Below, piece after piece: positions 1-10,504 of a stretch of DNA of 64,000 bases. The first letter of the stretch is position 1. Each line of letters opens with the position of its first letter. Origin of the DNA: Chondrosia reniformis (taxonomy: Eukaryota > Porifera > Demospongiae > Chondrillida > Chondrillidae); assembly GCA_947172415.1 (NCBI GenBank), contig OX359190.1, positions 62,001 through 126,000 on the forward strand, given 5' to 3'. Under the pieces are notes generated by a model. It had not been told where the DNA came from. It saw only the letters and a list, made by a program, of their open reading frames with translations, and made no database searches. A program made the position numbers and the translations under genes.

Positions 1-380
1 GTACCTCTATTTATGCCAAATGTACAAAAGTACCCCAGCAGTTAATTAAGAAGCACAGATTTAAACGGAAACCTGATTTCTTGAAACAGAAAAATTTTGT
101 ATACTATTATATAACAACTGGGGTCGACTATTCACGATGGCGAAAGTGAATTCTCTGTTAGAATGGGCCAGGCACACCTCAGGGGAGGCACACCTCAGGG
201 TACGCAAACCTGCCACAAAGCTTGGCAAGAATCGTGATGATAATGTAAGTCAAGTGGTCAGGGTTTAGGATACTGTTATATTTTTCTTATTGTTCTATCT
301 CCTTTTTTCTAGTGAATCCGACGGTGAATCCCAAGAAGACGGTGAAGACAATTATGACTTCGTCTTAACGAAAGTCAGAA
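1..380 (+). pseudogene. Coiled-coil/zinc-finger family, copy 1: basic exon and acidic exon
   Basis: The left edge cuts into a basic exon (about 1-244) that recurs near 5.4, 11.5, 18.8 and 22.2 kb; it encodes a Lys/Arg-rich stretch followed by NSLLEWARHTSG. It ends at a gtaagt donor. A second exon (313-380) follows a pyrimidine-rich acceptor and reads as an acidic peptide (ESDGESQEDGEDNYDF) before a gtacgt donor. In this copy a 16-base duplication of the GGCACACCTCAGGG stretch shifts the frame of the first exon relative to its paralogues, so the copy is probably not translated as the family was. No known domain is recognised; function unknown. Confidence 0.5.
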
Positions 381-453
381 GTACGTAAATAACAAAAACA
401 ATGCAAAGTTATCAAATAAGAGCCCATAGAGAATCTATATACAAATTAGAGCC

Positions 454-823
454 AAGCAGGAGGTGACACAAATAAGAACCCAGCAGGAGGTGACACAAAC
501 TAGAGACCAGCAGGAGGTGACACAAACTAGAGACCAGCAGGAGGTGACACAAATTAGAGACCAGCAGGAGGTGACACAAATTAGAGACCAGCAGGAGGTG
601 ACACAAACTAGAGACCAGCAGGAGGTGACACAAACTAGAGACCAGCAGGAGGTGACACAACTTAGAGACCAGCAGGAGGTGTCACAACTTAGAGACCAGC
701 AGGAGGTGACACAAATTAGAGACCAGCAGGAGGTGACACAAATTAGAGACCAGCAGGAGGTGACACAAACTAGAGACCAACAGGAGGTGACACAAACTAG
801 AGACCAGCAGGAGGTGACACAAG
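454..823 (+). repeat. 27-bp coding minisatellite, array 1 (about 13 units)
   Basis: Tandem 27-base units read as TQIRDQQEV or TQTRDQQEV, open through the whole array on the plus strand. It follows an acceptor-like ATTAG after the acidic exon and is followed by a coiled-coil exon in another frame, so the array is probably an exon, or part of one, in the family gene. Each unit also contains TTAG/CTAG (acceptor-like) and AG|GTGACA (donor-like). The reverse strand is also open, but only because the unit length is a multiple of three. Coding status is inferred. Confidence 0.8.
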
Positions 824-924
824 ACATATCAAAAAGTTAGAGGAGGTTATGGAACAACAGGCTTCACTTTTAGAAAGCGCTGACAAAGATATAGAGAGTA
901 AAAATGACAAGTTGAAGAATCAAG
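824..924 (+). CDS. Coiled-coil exon after array 1
   Basis: The frame after acceptor-like ACACAAG reads HIKKLEEVMEQQ then a Glu/Lys/Asp-rich helix ending KNDKLKNQ, closed by a gttagt donor. Near-identical exons lie at 4432-4532 and 8584-8679; decayed ones at about 6,865 and 9,455. The heptad-like pattern suggests a coiled coil. The exon does not continue the frame of the preceding array, so an intron or a frame break must lie between them. Family unknown. Confidence 0.5.
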
Positions 925-1208
925 GTTAGTCTATCTAGCTCAAGAAGAGAAAAATTCTCGTCCAATTATTGTACATTCCACACCTTTTTATCTGTCTATG
1001 TTAGAAGTGGAGCTTCAAGTTGCAAAAAACAAATTATTGATGCTCGATCACGAAAGCCCATGAGGCTGAAATCTTGAAGTTTTCCATCAAATGGAACGTG
1101 AAAAGATGAGGCCCAGGTTTCTAAACTGGTATATATACTTTATTTGCTGTACGTACATGTGTCAGAGTATAATATCTTGCTCCTCATATATCCTTATATA
1201 TCCTGTAG

Positions 1209-1320
1209 ATTGGAGAAAAAATTGAAAAATGAAGTAAGTTTGCAGGATGAAATTTCCCAACTCAGAAAAAAGAACACGCACACCAAAAAGTTGGAGGAAG
1301 AAATAAACATTTTACAAAAG
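1209..1320 (+). CDS. Coiled-coil exon (LEKKLKNEVS type), copy 1
   Basis: The exon follows a TCCTGTAG acceptor and ends at a gtacat donor. It reads LEKKLKNEVSLQDEISQLRK and on to LEEEINILQK, a typical parallel coiled-coil composition. It is identical or nearly so at 4821-4932 and 8968-9079, and a partial copy lies at 10505-10578. The intact frame in three copies suggests recent duplication or constraint. Between 925 and 1208 lies a decayed exon related to the intact one at 18009-18118, with a TGA after the DHESP stretch. Confidence 0.55.
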
Positions 1321-1579
1321 GTACATACACATTAAGGAAAGGTTAAGGACTGAAATTTGAAGCAGACCTTGCCAAGGCTCTATTTAGATCTCTGAAGACT
1401 AGGGTTAGATGTGAAACATCTACTATCAATGGTGGTGGTGGGCCTGAAAAGATTAGAAAAGGAGCAGAAAAGGAGGAAGGATATTTGTATATATTTATTC
1501 TACTAGTAAATATAGCAAGTATATAAGATTATTTATATATTAGAGTTATATGTTTATTATGTATATATTTTAATTGTAA

Positions 1580-1865
1580 TAAAATTTACCACGGAAGGAA
1601 TTGCCAGGCTTCACTAAAAAGGCACATAACCATGATTCATTCCGGAATCCAATGGAGAGCCTCAGAGCCTCATCTAGATCGCAATAAAATCTATTATGGA
1701 AGGAATTGCCAGGCATCTTTGAAAAGACATATCAATGAAACATTCAGGAAATGATTGGAGGGATTTAAAAAATATAAATGCCCTAAATGTTCTAGAGACA
1801 TGTCAAAATCAGGTTTTAATAGACATTCCTGTGTTTTATTAGGTGTAATTAAAAAAATTATTTAA
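1580..1865 (+). pseudogene. Terminal zinc-finger exon, frameshifted copy
   Basis: Reads a doubled finger motif NCQASLKRHITMIHS then NCQASLKRH, followed in another frame by MKHSGNDWR and a C-x2-C...H-x-C finger (CPKCSRDMSKSGF, HSC) and the family terminus GVIKKII. One base is missing at about 1730 compared with the copy at 5,340, which breaks the frame. About 240 bases of AT-rich sequence separate it from the upstream coil exon. Confidence 0.6.
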
Positions 1866-1884
1866 TAATTAACGACTTAAGAGT

Positions 1885-2240
1885 GTGGGTCAACCGCATT
1901 GTGTTTCAACATCATTCATATCCCAGCTCTCTCATGACACAATCTCTGTTGTTGATTCAATGCTCTTATATTGTCGATACGAGAAAAAGCTCACAAATTC
2001 TTTATCATTAGAAGAATTTGCCTCATTGAAGAGGAAAACGGTACATACGATACATCCTATCATGATTTCCTGTCGACAATGTAGGCTTTCCAGAAGCAAC
2101 TGCAGTTACGCACGTACAACAAAATGCCTAATCTTGCACAGTATCGTAGTGCAGCCGGGTCACTTTGTGAACAATGACCTTGAACAGCTCTGCTTACAAC
2201 TTAAGTTTTTCTGTATTTACTCTTTAAAAAATTGAAATTT
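1885..2240 (+). other. Dispersed cassette with coil and Cys-containing ORF fragments
   Basis: Contains a coil fragment EKKLTNSLSLEEFASLKRK (repeated at about 13.1, 20.5 and 23.3 kb), then a stretch reading CRQCRLSRSNCSY and PGHFVNNDLEQLCLQL, also found at about 23.40-23.51 kb. Its left flank resembles the sequence at 14.15 and 31.23 kb (AACATCATTCA followed by CCCAGCTCT). No function is recognised. Confidence 0.4.
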
Positions 2241-2352
2241 AATGGTTGGTTGGCTGCCTCGTCAAATCAGGAGGTATCAGTTTCTCTTTCTATCAATTAG
2301 AACAGACCATCACCAAATAAACTTTACACTTCAATTATACCACGGCGAAACA

Positions 2353-2455
2353 GAATGAAGCAACATGTGAGATTTGCAAGAAAACATTCTATGGAAAGTA
2401 CTGCAAGGCTGCATTAAAGCGCCACATAACAATGAAGCACAAAAGTTTAACAATT
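2353..2455 (+). pseudogene. Zinc-finger exon fragment
   Basis: Reads NEATCEICKKTFYGKYCKAA then LKRHITMKHK, i.e. the first finger (C-x2-C-x15-H-x4-H) of the family, then runs out of homology before the second finger. It retains no splice context beyond the usual AG before NEATC. Confidence 0.55.
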
Positions 2456-3290
2456 GATTTATATATAGAACTATAAAATTTAATACACTGCCCTCGCTAC
2501 ATGGACCATCAAGTTTAAGTTATTATTAACATGTATACTATGTCATATTATAATAACTGTTATATGTCGTTTTAAGGCCACCTTTTAATAGAGTCGATTC
2601 TGGATAAAACCAACTGCTAATTCCAACTGCTAAATCCAAGATATTTTATTTAAAAGAAGTTCTTGTAACCAAAGAATGTATAAATACATAGTAGAGTACA
2701 TAAAATTACATAGTCATACATATTACAAGCCCACAAATGACGTATTTAGTACATAAAACATTACTGAACAAAATCTGTTATTTGTCGAGGGAAGCTTAAA
2801 TTGAATCGAAGTTCGAGCGAAGTATAACAAATGTTGAATCTAAATTCGAGCGATGTTGGATCGAAGTTCAGGTGAAATAGTTTTTGCGAAGTTCGCTTGA
2901 AAGTGGAAACATATCTTCCATGCCTACCACAGGTATGGCCATATCTCTCCCATTCGTAGTAATGGAGGTGCGTGTGTTATAATGTGTGATTAAAAATGTA
3001 CGCAAAGAAACATAGTTTCCAAGGAATGTTCGCTATATATGCAAATTTTCATTATCCGAGTTCGTTGTATGCGAAGTCGACTGTACTTTCCAAAAAACAA
3101 TCTTCGGTACAAAACATTTTAGATTTTTGACTGGTACGGTAGGTTTGGATTTGTTTCATGACAAATACTCTAAGCAACAGTTAAGAGAAATATAACAATG
3201 AAACCATACTTTCAATCCGGTTAGTTCACCTCTGTAAGATTGACATTCACATGCTTGTTCAATGATGCATAGCCACCTCTTTCTTTTCCT
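2456..3290. other. AT-rich gap with a decayed inverted zinc-finger copy
   Basis: No intact gene is seen. Near 2540-2590 the minus strand reads KVALKRHIT, a decayed finger in the opposite orientation. At about 2785-2900 a degenerate motif around GAAGTTCGAGCGA recurs four times with spacing near 30 bases. The rest is unremarkable AT-rich sequence. Confidence 0.35.
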
Positions 3291-3303
3291 ACCATCACTC
3301 CAG

Positions 3304-3583
3304 AATGAAGCAACATGTGAAAAATGTGGAAGAAAATTTTATGGAAAGCACTGCAAAGCTTCCTTAAAGAGACATTTCACAATGAAACATAAACAATTAA
3401 AATGGCGAGATTTATCAAATCGTCTATGCCCAAACTGAGGCATTTTCAAAATCTGGATTTTTTAGAGGCAAATGAGGATATGAGGCAAAATCACAACCAC
3501 AAATCTCAACAAAGTGGAAGATTCTTATATATAGGCACTATCGATACATTAAGTTTCAAAGAGTTATACAAAAAGATTATTTA
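3304..3583 (+). pseudogene. Zinc-finger exon with premature stop
   Basis: After a CACTCCAG acceptor the frame reads NEATCEKCGRKFYGKH then CKASLKRHFTMKHKQ and WRDLSNRLCPN, then a TGA where the second finger's second Cys should be. The downstream sequence is shifted in frame. Confidence 0.6.
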
Positions 3584-3648
3584 ACTTTGTATGCAGTGAA
3601 GATTTAAAGAAGTTCAAGCCACAACTAAGGTACTACCCTCACTCCAGA

Positions 3649-3836
3649 ATGAAGCAACATGTGACAAATGCGGTAAAACATTTTATGGAAAGCGCTGCAA
3701 AGCTTCTTTGAAGAGACACTTTACTATGAAACCTAAGGGACTAAAATGGCGTGATTTGGAAAATCGTGTTTGCCCAAACTGTGGTAGATCTATGTCTAAA
3801 TATGGATTTTATCGACATAAATGTAATATATTTTGT
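3649..3836 (+). pseudogene. Zinc-finger exon with altered first finger
   Basis: Reads NEATCDKCGKTFYGKR, CKASLKRHFTMKP and CPNCGRSMSKYGFYRHKC followed by a stop. The usual last His of finger one is Pro (MKP instead of MKH). The second C-x2-C-x11-H-x-C finger is intact. The usual GLIK terminus is lost: it ends after NIFC. Confidence 0.6.
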
Positions 3837-3899
3837 TGAATTAAAAAATGATTGATATTATTATTATCATCATTATTATTATGTACATACATTGAAGTG

Positions 3900-4148
3900 T
3901 TGATAAAACGACTATTTACAATGGCTAAGGTGAATTCACTATTGGAATGGGCCAGGCACACCTCAGGGTGCACAAACTTGCCCCAAAGATTGGCAAGAAT
4001 CGTAAGGAAATGTAAGTCAAGTGGTCAGGGTTTAGGCTACTGTTATATTTTTCCTATTGTTCTATCTCCTTTTTTTCTAGTGAATCCGATGCTGAATCCC
4101 AAGAAGACGGTGAAGACAATTATGATTTCGTCTTAACGAAAGTCAGAA
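3900..4148 (+). pseudogene. Family copy 2: partial basic exon and acidic exon
   Basis: A 5'-shortened basic exon (MAKVNSLLEWARHTSG, with a second frame MGQAHLRVHKLAPKIGKN) ends at a gtaagt donor at about 4012. After a short intron an acidic exon (4081-4148, ESDAESQEDGEDNYDF) ends at gtacat. Phase joins the MGQAHLR frame to the acidic frame, so that frame is the likelier coding one. Confidence 0.45.
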
Positions 4149-4214
4149 GTACATAAATAGCAAAAACAATGGCAAAGTGATCAAATATGAGCCCAAAGAG
4201 AATCTATATACAAA

Positions 4215-4431
4215 ATTAGAGACCAGCAGGAGGTGACACAAATTAGAGACCAGCAGGAGGTGACACAAACTAGAGACCAGCAGGAGGTGTCACAAATTAG
4301 AGACCAGCAGGAGGTGTCACAACTTAGAGACCAGCAGGAGGTGACACAAATTAGAGACCAGCAGGAGGTGACACAAATTAGAGACCAGCAGGAGGTGACA
4401 CAAACTAGAGACCAGCAGGAGGTGACACAAG
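4215..4431 (+). repeat. 27-bp coding minisatellite, array 2 (8 units)
   Basis: Same unit as array 1 (TQIRDQQEV, some SQLRDQQEV), uninterrupted and in the same position between the acidic exon and the coil exon. It has about five units fewer than array 1 although the flanks are nearly identical, so copy number varies between paralogues. Confidence 0.85.
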
Positions 4432-4932
4432 ACATATCAAAAAGTTAGAGGAGGTTATGGAACAACAGGCTTCACTTTTAGAAAGCGCTGACAAAGATAT
4501 AGAGAGTAAAAATGACAAGTTGAAGAATCAAGGTTAGTCTATCTAGCTCAAGAAGAGAAAAATTCTCGTCCAATTATTGTACATTCCACACCTTTTTATC
4601 TGTCTATGTTAGAAGTGGAGCTTCAAGTTGCAAAAAACAAATTATTGATGCTCGATCACGAAAGCCCATGAGGCTGAAATCTTGAAGTTTAAATTCCATC
4701 AAATGGAACGTGAAAAGATGAGGCCCAGGTTTCTAAACTGGTATATATACTTTATTTGCTGTACGTACATGTGTCAGGGTATAATATCTTGCTCCTCATA
4801 TATCCTTATATATCCTGTAGATTGGAGAAAAAATTGAAAAATGAAGTAAGTTTGCAGGATGAAATTTCCCAACTCAGAAAAAAGAACACGCACACCAAAA
4901 AGTTGGAGGAAGAAATAAACATTTTACAAAAG
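4432..4932 (+). CDS. Coiled-coil exons, copy 2
   Basis: Two exons nearly identical to those of copy 1: 4432-4532 (HIKKLEEVMEQQ...KNDKLKNQ, gttagt donor) and 4821-4932 (LEKKLKNEVS...INILQK, gtacat donor). The decayed exon between them carries the same TGA as in copy 1. Sequence from about 4080 to 5300 is a direct duplicate of 312-1690, offset by about 3.61 kb. Confidence 0.5.
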
Positions 4933-5195
4933 GTACATACACATTAAGGAAAGGTTAAGGACTGAAATTTGAAGCAGACCTTGCCAAGGCTCTATTTAGA
5001 TCTCTGAAGACTAGGGTTAGATGTGAAACATCTACTATCAATGGTGGTGGTGGGCCTGAAAAGATTAGAAAAGGAGCAGAAAAGGAGGAAGGATATTTGT
5101 ATATATTTATTCTACTAGTAAATATAGCAAGTATATAAGATTATTTATATATTAGAGTTATATGTTTATTATGTATATATTTTAATTGTAATAAA

Positions 5196-5753
5196 ATTTA
5201 CCACGGAAGGAATTGCCAGGCTTCACTAAAAAGGCACATAACCATGATTCATTCCGGAATCCAATGGAGAGCCTCAGAGCCTCATCTAGATCGCAATAAA
5301 ATCTATTACGGAAGGAATTGCCAGGCATCCCTGAAAAGGCACATTACAATGAAACATTCAGGAAATGATTGGAGGAACATTTTACCCAAGGACCCAGCAA
5401 AATCAATGTACTTATGCAAAAATGTACAAAAGTACCCCAGCAGTTAATTAAGAAGCACAGATTAAAACGGAAACCTGATTTATTCAAAAAGAAAAAAATT
5501 TGTATACTATTATATAACAACTGTGGTCGACTATTCGAAACTCTGGCGAAAGTGAATTCTCTGTTAGAATGGGCCAGGCACACCTCAGGGTACACCAACC
5601 TGCCACAAAGCTTGATAATGACCAGAAAAAAGAGGTCATTAAAAAGTTAAAACTGGATATTGACCAAATGGCCAAGAAAGGAAGAGAGATTCAATTTGAG
5701 GCAGACCATGTGAAGGCTGCTTTAGACGAATCTCTTGAAGAGAATAAAAAAGT
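5196..5753 (+). CDS. Zinc-finger exon fused to basic and coil exons, copy 2
   Basis: The doubled finger stretch (NCQASLKRH twice, then MKHSGNDWR) is intact here, unlike the copy at 1580. Instead of a second finger, the sequence runs through an ACCCAAG acceptor-like site into the basic exon (KCTKVPQQLIKKHRLKRK...) and then a coil exon reading LDNDQKKEVIKKLKLDIDQ through SLEENKK to a gtaagg donor at 5753. This coil exon is intact, whereas three later copies share a one-base deletion. The order (finger upstream of basic exon) suggests either two abutting genes or a reshuffled copy. Confidence 0.45.
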
Positions 5754-6300
5754 AAGGAACCTCATTTCATATATATATATATAACAGAAAAGGAGGGAGG
5801 GCCTTGAAGAGGTACCAACAAAATGTATACTTTCATTGTTATGAGGCACGTTTCCTATAATTAATAGAGGGTGCTTCATCTTGAAGACATCAACCAAAAT
5901 TTAGAACAGGAGCTCAAAGAGCTGAAACAGAGAGGGAAGGAGCAGAGTCTTTCAATTGGAAGATGCAAACATAAATATGGAAAATGAGCTAAATGAAAAA
6001 CGAAGAAAGCCAAACAGCAAACCAGTCTGCTACAAAAGCAGAAAAAACAAAGTACATACGTAAAGCATGTTTATTAGCTAAAACCTTTACGGCAAACACT
6101 TCAAGGCAGCCCTAAAACGCCATAAAACTATGAAACAATAGTATTAAATGTCGCGATTTAGAAAAGCAAGATTTAGTCAATATAGAAGAACATTATCTAA
6201 TTCAGGTTTTTACAGATACAATTGTATTACATAAGGTTTAATTAAAAATGATTTATATAGATCTATAAAACTTCATTATATTGTATTTAATTAATTGTAT
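5754..6300 (+). pseudogene. Decayed coil exon and zinc-finger remnant
   Basis: A coil-like stretch at 5880-5995 reads LEDINQNLEQELKELKQRGK, then continues in a second frame (LEDANINMENELNEK), showing a frame break. At 6080-6145 a finger remnant reads TFYGKHFKAALKRHKTMKQ then stop, with the second finger ligand Cys replaced by Phe. The same pair recurs at 22.66-22.80 kb. Confidence 0.45.
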
Positions 6301-6545
6301 AATATTAGGAGTTTTTTGTCATCCAAAAATATATATAATGTCAACATAACTATATATATTATCCATGCAATCTCTGTCCTTATTAGCTAGAGAAAACGAG
6401 TGAAGTTCCCATAACAGCAGAAATTGTAAGTTGAACTAGGAATTTTGTGTACATGTGTGTTTATGTGTATATGTGTGTTTATGTGTATTTGTGTGTAGGG
6501 TGATATATCTGGATATCGTGTGTTAGTGAAGTTGCTACTGCTGTG

Positions 6546-6795
6546 GATACCCTGACACCACCCTACCCCCTGCATGGATATCCACGCACCACCCTACCCC
6601 CTGCATGGATACCCACATACCACCCTACCCCCTGCATGGATACCCACATACCACCCTACCCCCTGCATGGATACCCACATACCACCCTACCCCCTACATG
6701 GATACCCACATACCACCCTACCCCCTGCATGGATACCCACATACCACCCTACCCCCTGCATGGATATCCACGCACCACCCTACCCCCTATATGGA
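6546..6795. repeat. 31-bp minisatellite (about 8 units)
   Basis: Units contain CCACCCTACCCCCTGCATGG followed by ATACCCACATA or ATATCCACGCA. The 31-base length shifts frame each unit, so the open frames across it are not evidence of coding. The flank at 6,440-6,500 is a TGTGTGTTTATGTGTAT-rich stretch. Confidence 0.9.
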
Positions 6796-6859
6796 TAACT
6801 ACACTCCACACTTTCTTAGTCCTGGGCAGATCAAATGGAACTTTTTACAGTCTCTTTAG

Positions 6860-6952
6860 AAAAACTGTTAAAGAGACACATCAAAAAAATTAAAAGAGGC
6901 TATGGAAGAGGAGCATAAGTTACAGCAAAAGAAAGCTGATGTAGAGAATCAA
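6860..6952 (+). pseudogene. Decayed coiled-coil exon
   Basis: After CTCTTTAG it reads LLKRHIKK, then an extra A shifts the frame into KEAMEEEHKLQQKKADVENQ. It is a paralogue of the exon at 824-924, broken by a one-base insertion. Confidence 0.45.
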
Positions 6953-7616
6953 GTATGTTTAATTCTACTGTTTTACTGCTTGTTCTATGCAACATAAATG
7001 TTACAGTTAAAGTGGGTATGTACAGTGAAATTTCAATCAGTTTTAAGGTACTAACTCTTTATAACATTAGTGAACTTACAAATACAGTATGCCTACCTAC
7101 TGCATAGCGCAATTTACAGGATCAGGTTGCAACAGTTAATTTGTGAAATCAGGGGCATACAATTATATAAATAAAGCTTGGGTACCTATCATGAGTGCAA
7201 CAAAACTATACCACTTCATGTAGTATTTGTAATGTATCAATCCAGAAAGGACTCTTATAACTTTCTCTGTAATAGTCAATGTTGCAATACAGAATGAACA
7301 GCCTAGTAATATATGGAATGAATGTGTTGTGTTCCCATGACAAATCAAAAAATTGGCGAACTATGGATGCTCCAAATGCCCTCTTTCTATGCACATGCTA
7401 TATACTGTGCTGGTTGCAAGTTACCCTAAAAACAAGTAGTAAGAAAGGTTTGAGGACGTCTACGACGAGTACTTGTGCATTAACAACCTAATCGAAATGC
7501 ACGAACGTGTCGTTTTTCGATTGCACAAAAACAATCTTATATATCCATAACCATACATTCACATTCAAGTGGGTTTCTGTTATATTTTTGTTATTGTTCT
7601 ATCTTCTTTTTTCTAG
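6953..7616. other. Gap with a dispersed repeat
   Basis: No gene is recognised. About 7335-7550 recurs at about 25785-26070 (MDAPNALFLCTCYILCWLQ in one frame, then CAAGTAGTAAG and ATCGAAATGCACGAACGTGT). The rest is AT-rich. Confidence 0.4.
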
Positions 7617-7684
7617 TGAATCCGACGGTGAATCCCAAGAAGACAGTGAAGACAATTATGACTTCATCTTAGCGAAAGTCAGAA
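7617..7684 (+). CDS. Acidic exon, copy 3
   Basis: After a TTTTTTCTAG acceptor it reads ESDGESQEDSEDNYDFILAK and ends at a gtacgt donor. Third copy of the short acidic exon that precedes each 27-bp array. The upstream basic exon is absent here; instead the dispersed 7.3-kb repeat is present. Confidence 0.45.
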
Positions 7685-7745
7685 GTACGTAACTAGCAAA
7701 AACAATGGCAAAGTTATCAAATAAGAGCCCATAGAGAATCGATAT

Positions 7746-8583
7746 ACAAATTAGAGACCAGCAGGAGGTGACACAAATTAGAGACCAGCAGGAGGTGACA
7801 TAAATTAGAGACCAGCAGGAGGTGACACAAATTAGAGACCAGCAGGAGGTGACACAAATTAGAGACCAGCAGGAGGTGACACAAATTAGAGACCAGCAGG
7901 GGGTGACACAAATTAGAGACCAGCAGGAGGTGACACAAACTAGAGACCAACAGGAGGTGACACAAATTAGAGACCAGCAGGAGGTGACACAAATTAGAGA
8001 CCAGCAGGAGGGGACACAAATTAGAGACCAGCAGGAGGTGACACAAATTAGAGACCAGCAGGAGGGGACACAAATTAGAGACCAGCAGGAGTGGACACAA
8101 ATTAGAGACCAGCAGGAGTGGACACAAATTACCAGCAGGAGGTGACACAAATTAGAGACCAGCATGAGGTGACACAATTTAGAGACCAGCAGGAGGTGAC
8201 ACAATTTAGAGACCAGCAGGAGGTGACACAAATTAGAGACCAGCAGGAGGTGACACAAATTAGAGACCAATAGGAGGTGACACAAATTAGAGACCAGCAG
8301 GAGGTGACACAAATTAGAGACCAGCAGGAGGTGACACAAATTAGAGACCAGCAGGAGGTGACACAAATTAGAGACCAGCAGGAGGTGACACAAATTAGAG
8401 ACCAGCAGGAGGTGACACAAATTAGAGACCAGCAGGAGGTGACACAAATTAGAGACCAGCAGGAGGGGACACAAATTAGAGACCAGCAGGAGGTGACACA
8501 AACTAGAGACCAGCAGGAGGTGACACAAATTAGAGACCAGCAGGAGGGGACACAAATAAGAGACCAGCAGGAGGTGACACAAG
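7746..8583 (+). repeat. 27-bp minisatellite, array 3 (about 31 units, interrupted)
   Basis: Longest of four arrays. In the TQIRDQQEV frame it contains a TAA near 7800, a four-base deletion near 8130 and a TAG near 8270, so it cannot be one coding exon. The units are otherwise highly uniform, with QEG and QEW variants clustered near 8000-8120. Confidence 0.9.
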
Positions 8584-9079
8584 ACATATCAAAAAGTTAG
8601 AGGAGGTTATGGAACAACATACTTTTGGAAAGCGCTGACAAAGATATTAAAAGTAAAAATGACAAGTTGAAGAATCAAGGTTAGTCTATCTAGGTCAAGA
8701 AGAGAAAAATTCTCGTCCAATTATTGTACATTCCACACCTTTTTATCTGTCTATGTTAGAAGTGGAGCTTCAAGTTGCAAAAAACAAATTATTGATGCTC
8801 GATCACGAAAGCCCATGAGGCTGAAATCTTGAAGTTTAAGTTCCATCAAATGGAACGTGAAACGATGAGGCCCAGGTTTCTAAACTGGTATATATACTTT
8901 ATTTGCTGTACGTACATGTGTCAGGGTATAATATCTTGCTCCTCATATATCCTTATATATCCTGTAGATTGGAGAAAAAATTGAAAAATGAAGTAAGTTT
9001 GCAGGATGAAATTTCCCAACTCAGAAAAAAGAACACGCACACCAAAAAGTTGGAGGAAGAAATAAACATTTTACAAAAG
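8584..9079 (+). CDS. Coiled-coil exons, copy 3
   Basis: Exon 8584-8679 matches the HIKKLEEVMEQ exon but lacks several bases near 8617 (the QASLL region). Exon 8968-9079 is the LEKKLKNEVS exon, intact, with a gtatac donor instead of gtacat. The intervening decayed exon carries the same TGA as copies 1 and 2. Confidence 0.4.
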
Positions 9080-9429
9080 GTATACACACATTAAGGAAAG
9101 GTTAAGGACTGAAATTTGAAGCAGACCATGCCAAGGCTCTATTTAGATCTCTGAAGACTAGGGTTAGATGTGAAACATCTACTATCAATGGTGGTGGCGG
9201 GCCTGAAAAGATTTGAAAAGATCTGAAAAGATTACAAAAGGAGCAGAAAAGGAGGAAGGATATTTGTATATATTTATTCTACTAGTAAATATAGCAAGTA
9301 TATAAGATTAGCTGCTACTGTTGCCTGTATAATGGTGGAGGTCCTCCACAAATAAAATGAAGAGAAAAGAAGAGAGGGCCTAGAAGAGGTACCAACCAAC
9401 AAAATGTTTACCTTTATTATTATGAGACA

Positions 9430-9730
9430 CCTTTTCCTTCTAACTGAAAATCTGTTAAGAAGACATATAAAAAAACTTGAAGAGGCAATGGAGGGAAATT
9501 GCTGACAGAGAGATTGAGAGTAAAAACGACCAGTTAAAAAAACAAGGTTAGTCTATCTAGTTCAAGAAGAGAAAAAGTCTCGTCCAATTATTGTATATTT
9601 TGCACCTTTTTATCTGTCTACAGTGGAGCTTCAAGTTGCGAAGAAGAAATTAGAGCTAATGGATCACTTTCGGATCGAGCAGATGAGGCTGAAACCCTCA
9701 GAATAAAGTTCTATGAAATGGAACACTAAA
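9430..9730 (+). pseudogene. Decayed coil exons
   Basis: 9440-9546 reads ENLLRRHIKKLEEAMEGN then a frame break before DREIESKNDQLKKQ. 9622-9730 is a frameshifted relative of the intact exon at 18009-18118 (LQVAKKKLELMDHF, then a shifted frame and a stop after MEH). Both keep recognisable splice-like borders. Confidence 0.4.
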
Positions 9731-10504
9731 AGAAAAGGTAGGCCCAGGTTTCTAAACTGTTATATTTACATTACCTGCTGTACGTACATGTATCAAGGTA
9801 TAATATCTTGCTCCTCATATATACTGAGAAAAAATATATCCTGTAGACTGGAGAAAAAAAATTATAAATACAGTCATATTAAGGGGTTAACCAATTAACT
9901 GCCACTGTCACTTGTATGTGAGAGAAAATTCACCCTCTCGAAACGCCACTGTCGCATTAATGCAACATACAAGTATATAGTAAAACAGTGTACCAGATTT
10001 ATTCATATGTTTAGTTGAATTCTTAAAAGATGAATGCGACCAGTTGCCTAAACTAAGGGAACAATTTAATGAGGTTGGCTGTAGGTTACTGGAGTGACAA
10101 TTTACAATTTGTTAATAACATCTGAAATATCTGTAATACACACATTATAACCAAATATGAGGCAAAATCACAACCACATTTAAATCCCAATATACTTATA
10201 CACACATACATATATATGCTGTTCCTCTTACTGTAGATTGGAGAGAAAGTTATTTTATTAGTATCCTACAGTAGACAGCTGAATAAAGCTACCATGGCTT
10301 ACTCCATATAATACAAAGTACCTCTGTTTGAAATAGATGGATATCTGACACTCCCTAAGAGGAGGAGGAATATGCAGAGGTGCTACTCTGCAGAATATGA
10401 AGACAGAGAGCTCAGGGAAGGACTACCAAAGATTATTAAGCAATACATTGAGGAAGTGCAGAAACAAACATTTCAGTCCTACTTCTCATCACTGATCTTT
10501 TCAG
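9731..10504. other. AT-rich gap, no gene recognised
   Basis: Only short family-like scraps are visible (for example ATTGGAGAGAAAG at 10,238). No open exon with both splice sites was found. Confidence 0.4.

Noticed and set aside
7656-8587. Minus-strand open frames of up to 308 residues (CHLLLVSNL repeats)
   Set aside because: Mirror of the 27-bp array; the plus-strand frame fits the flanking exon cassettes better, and the repeat length alone keeps both strands open.
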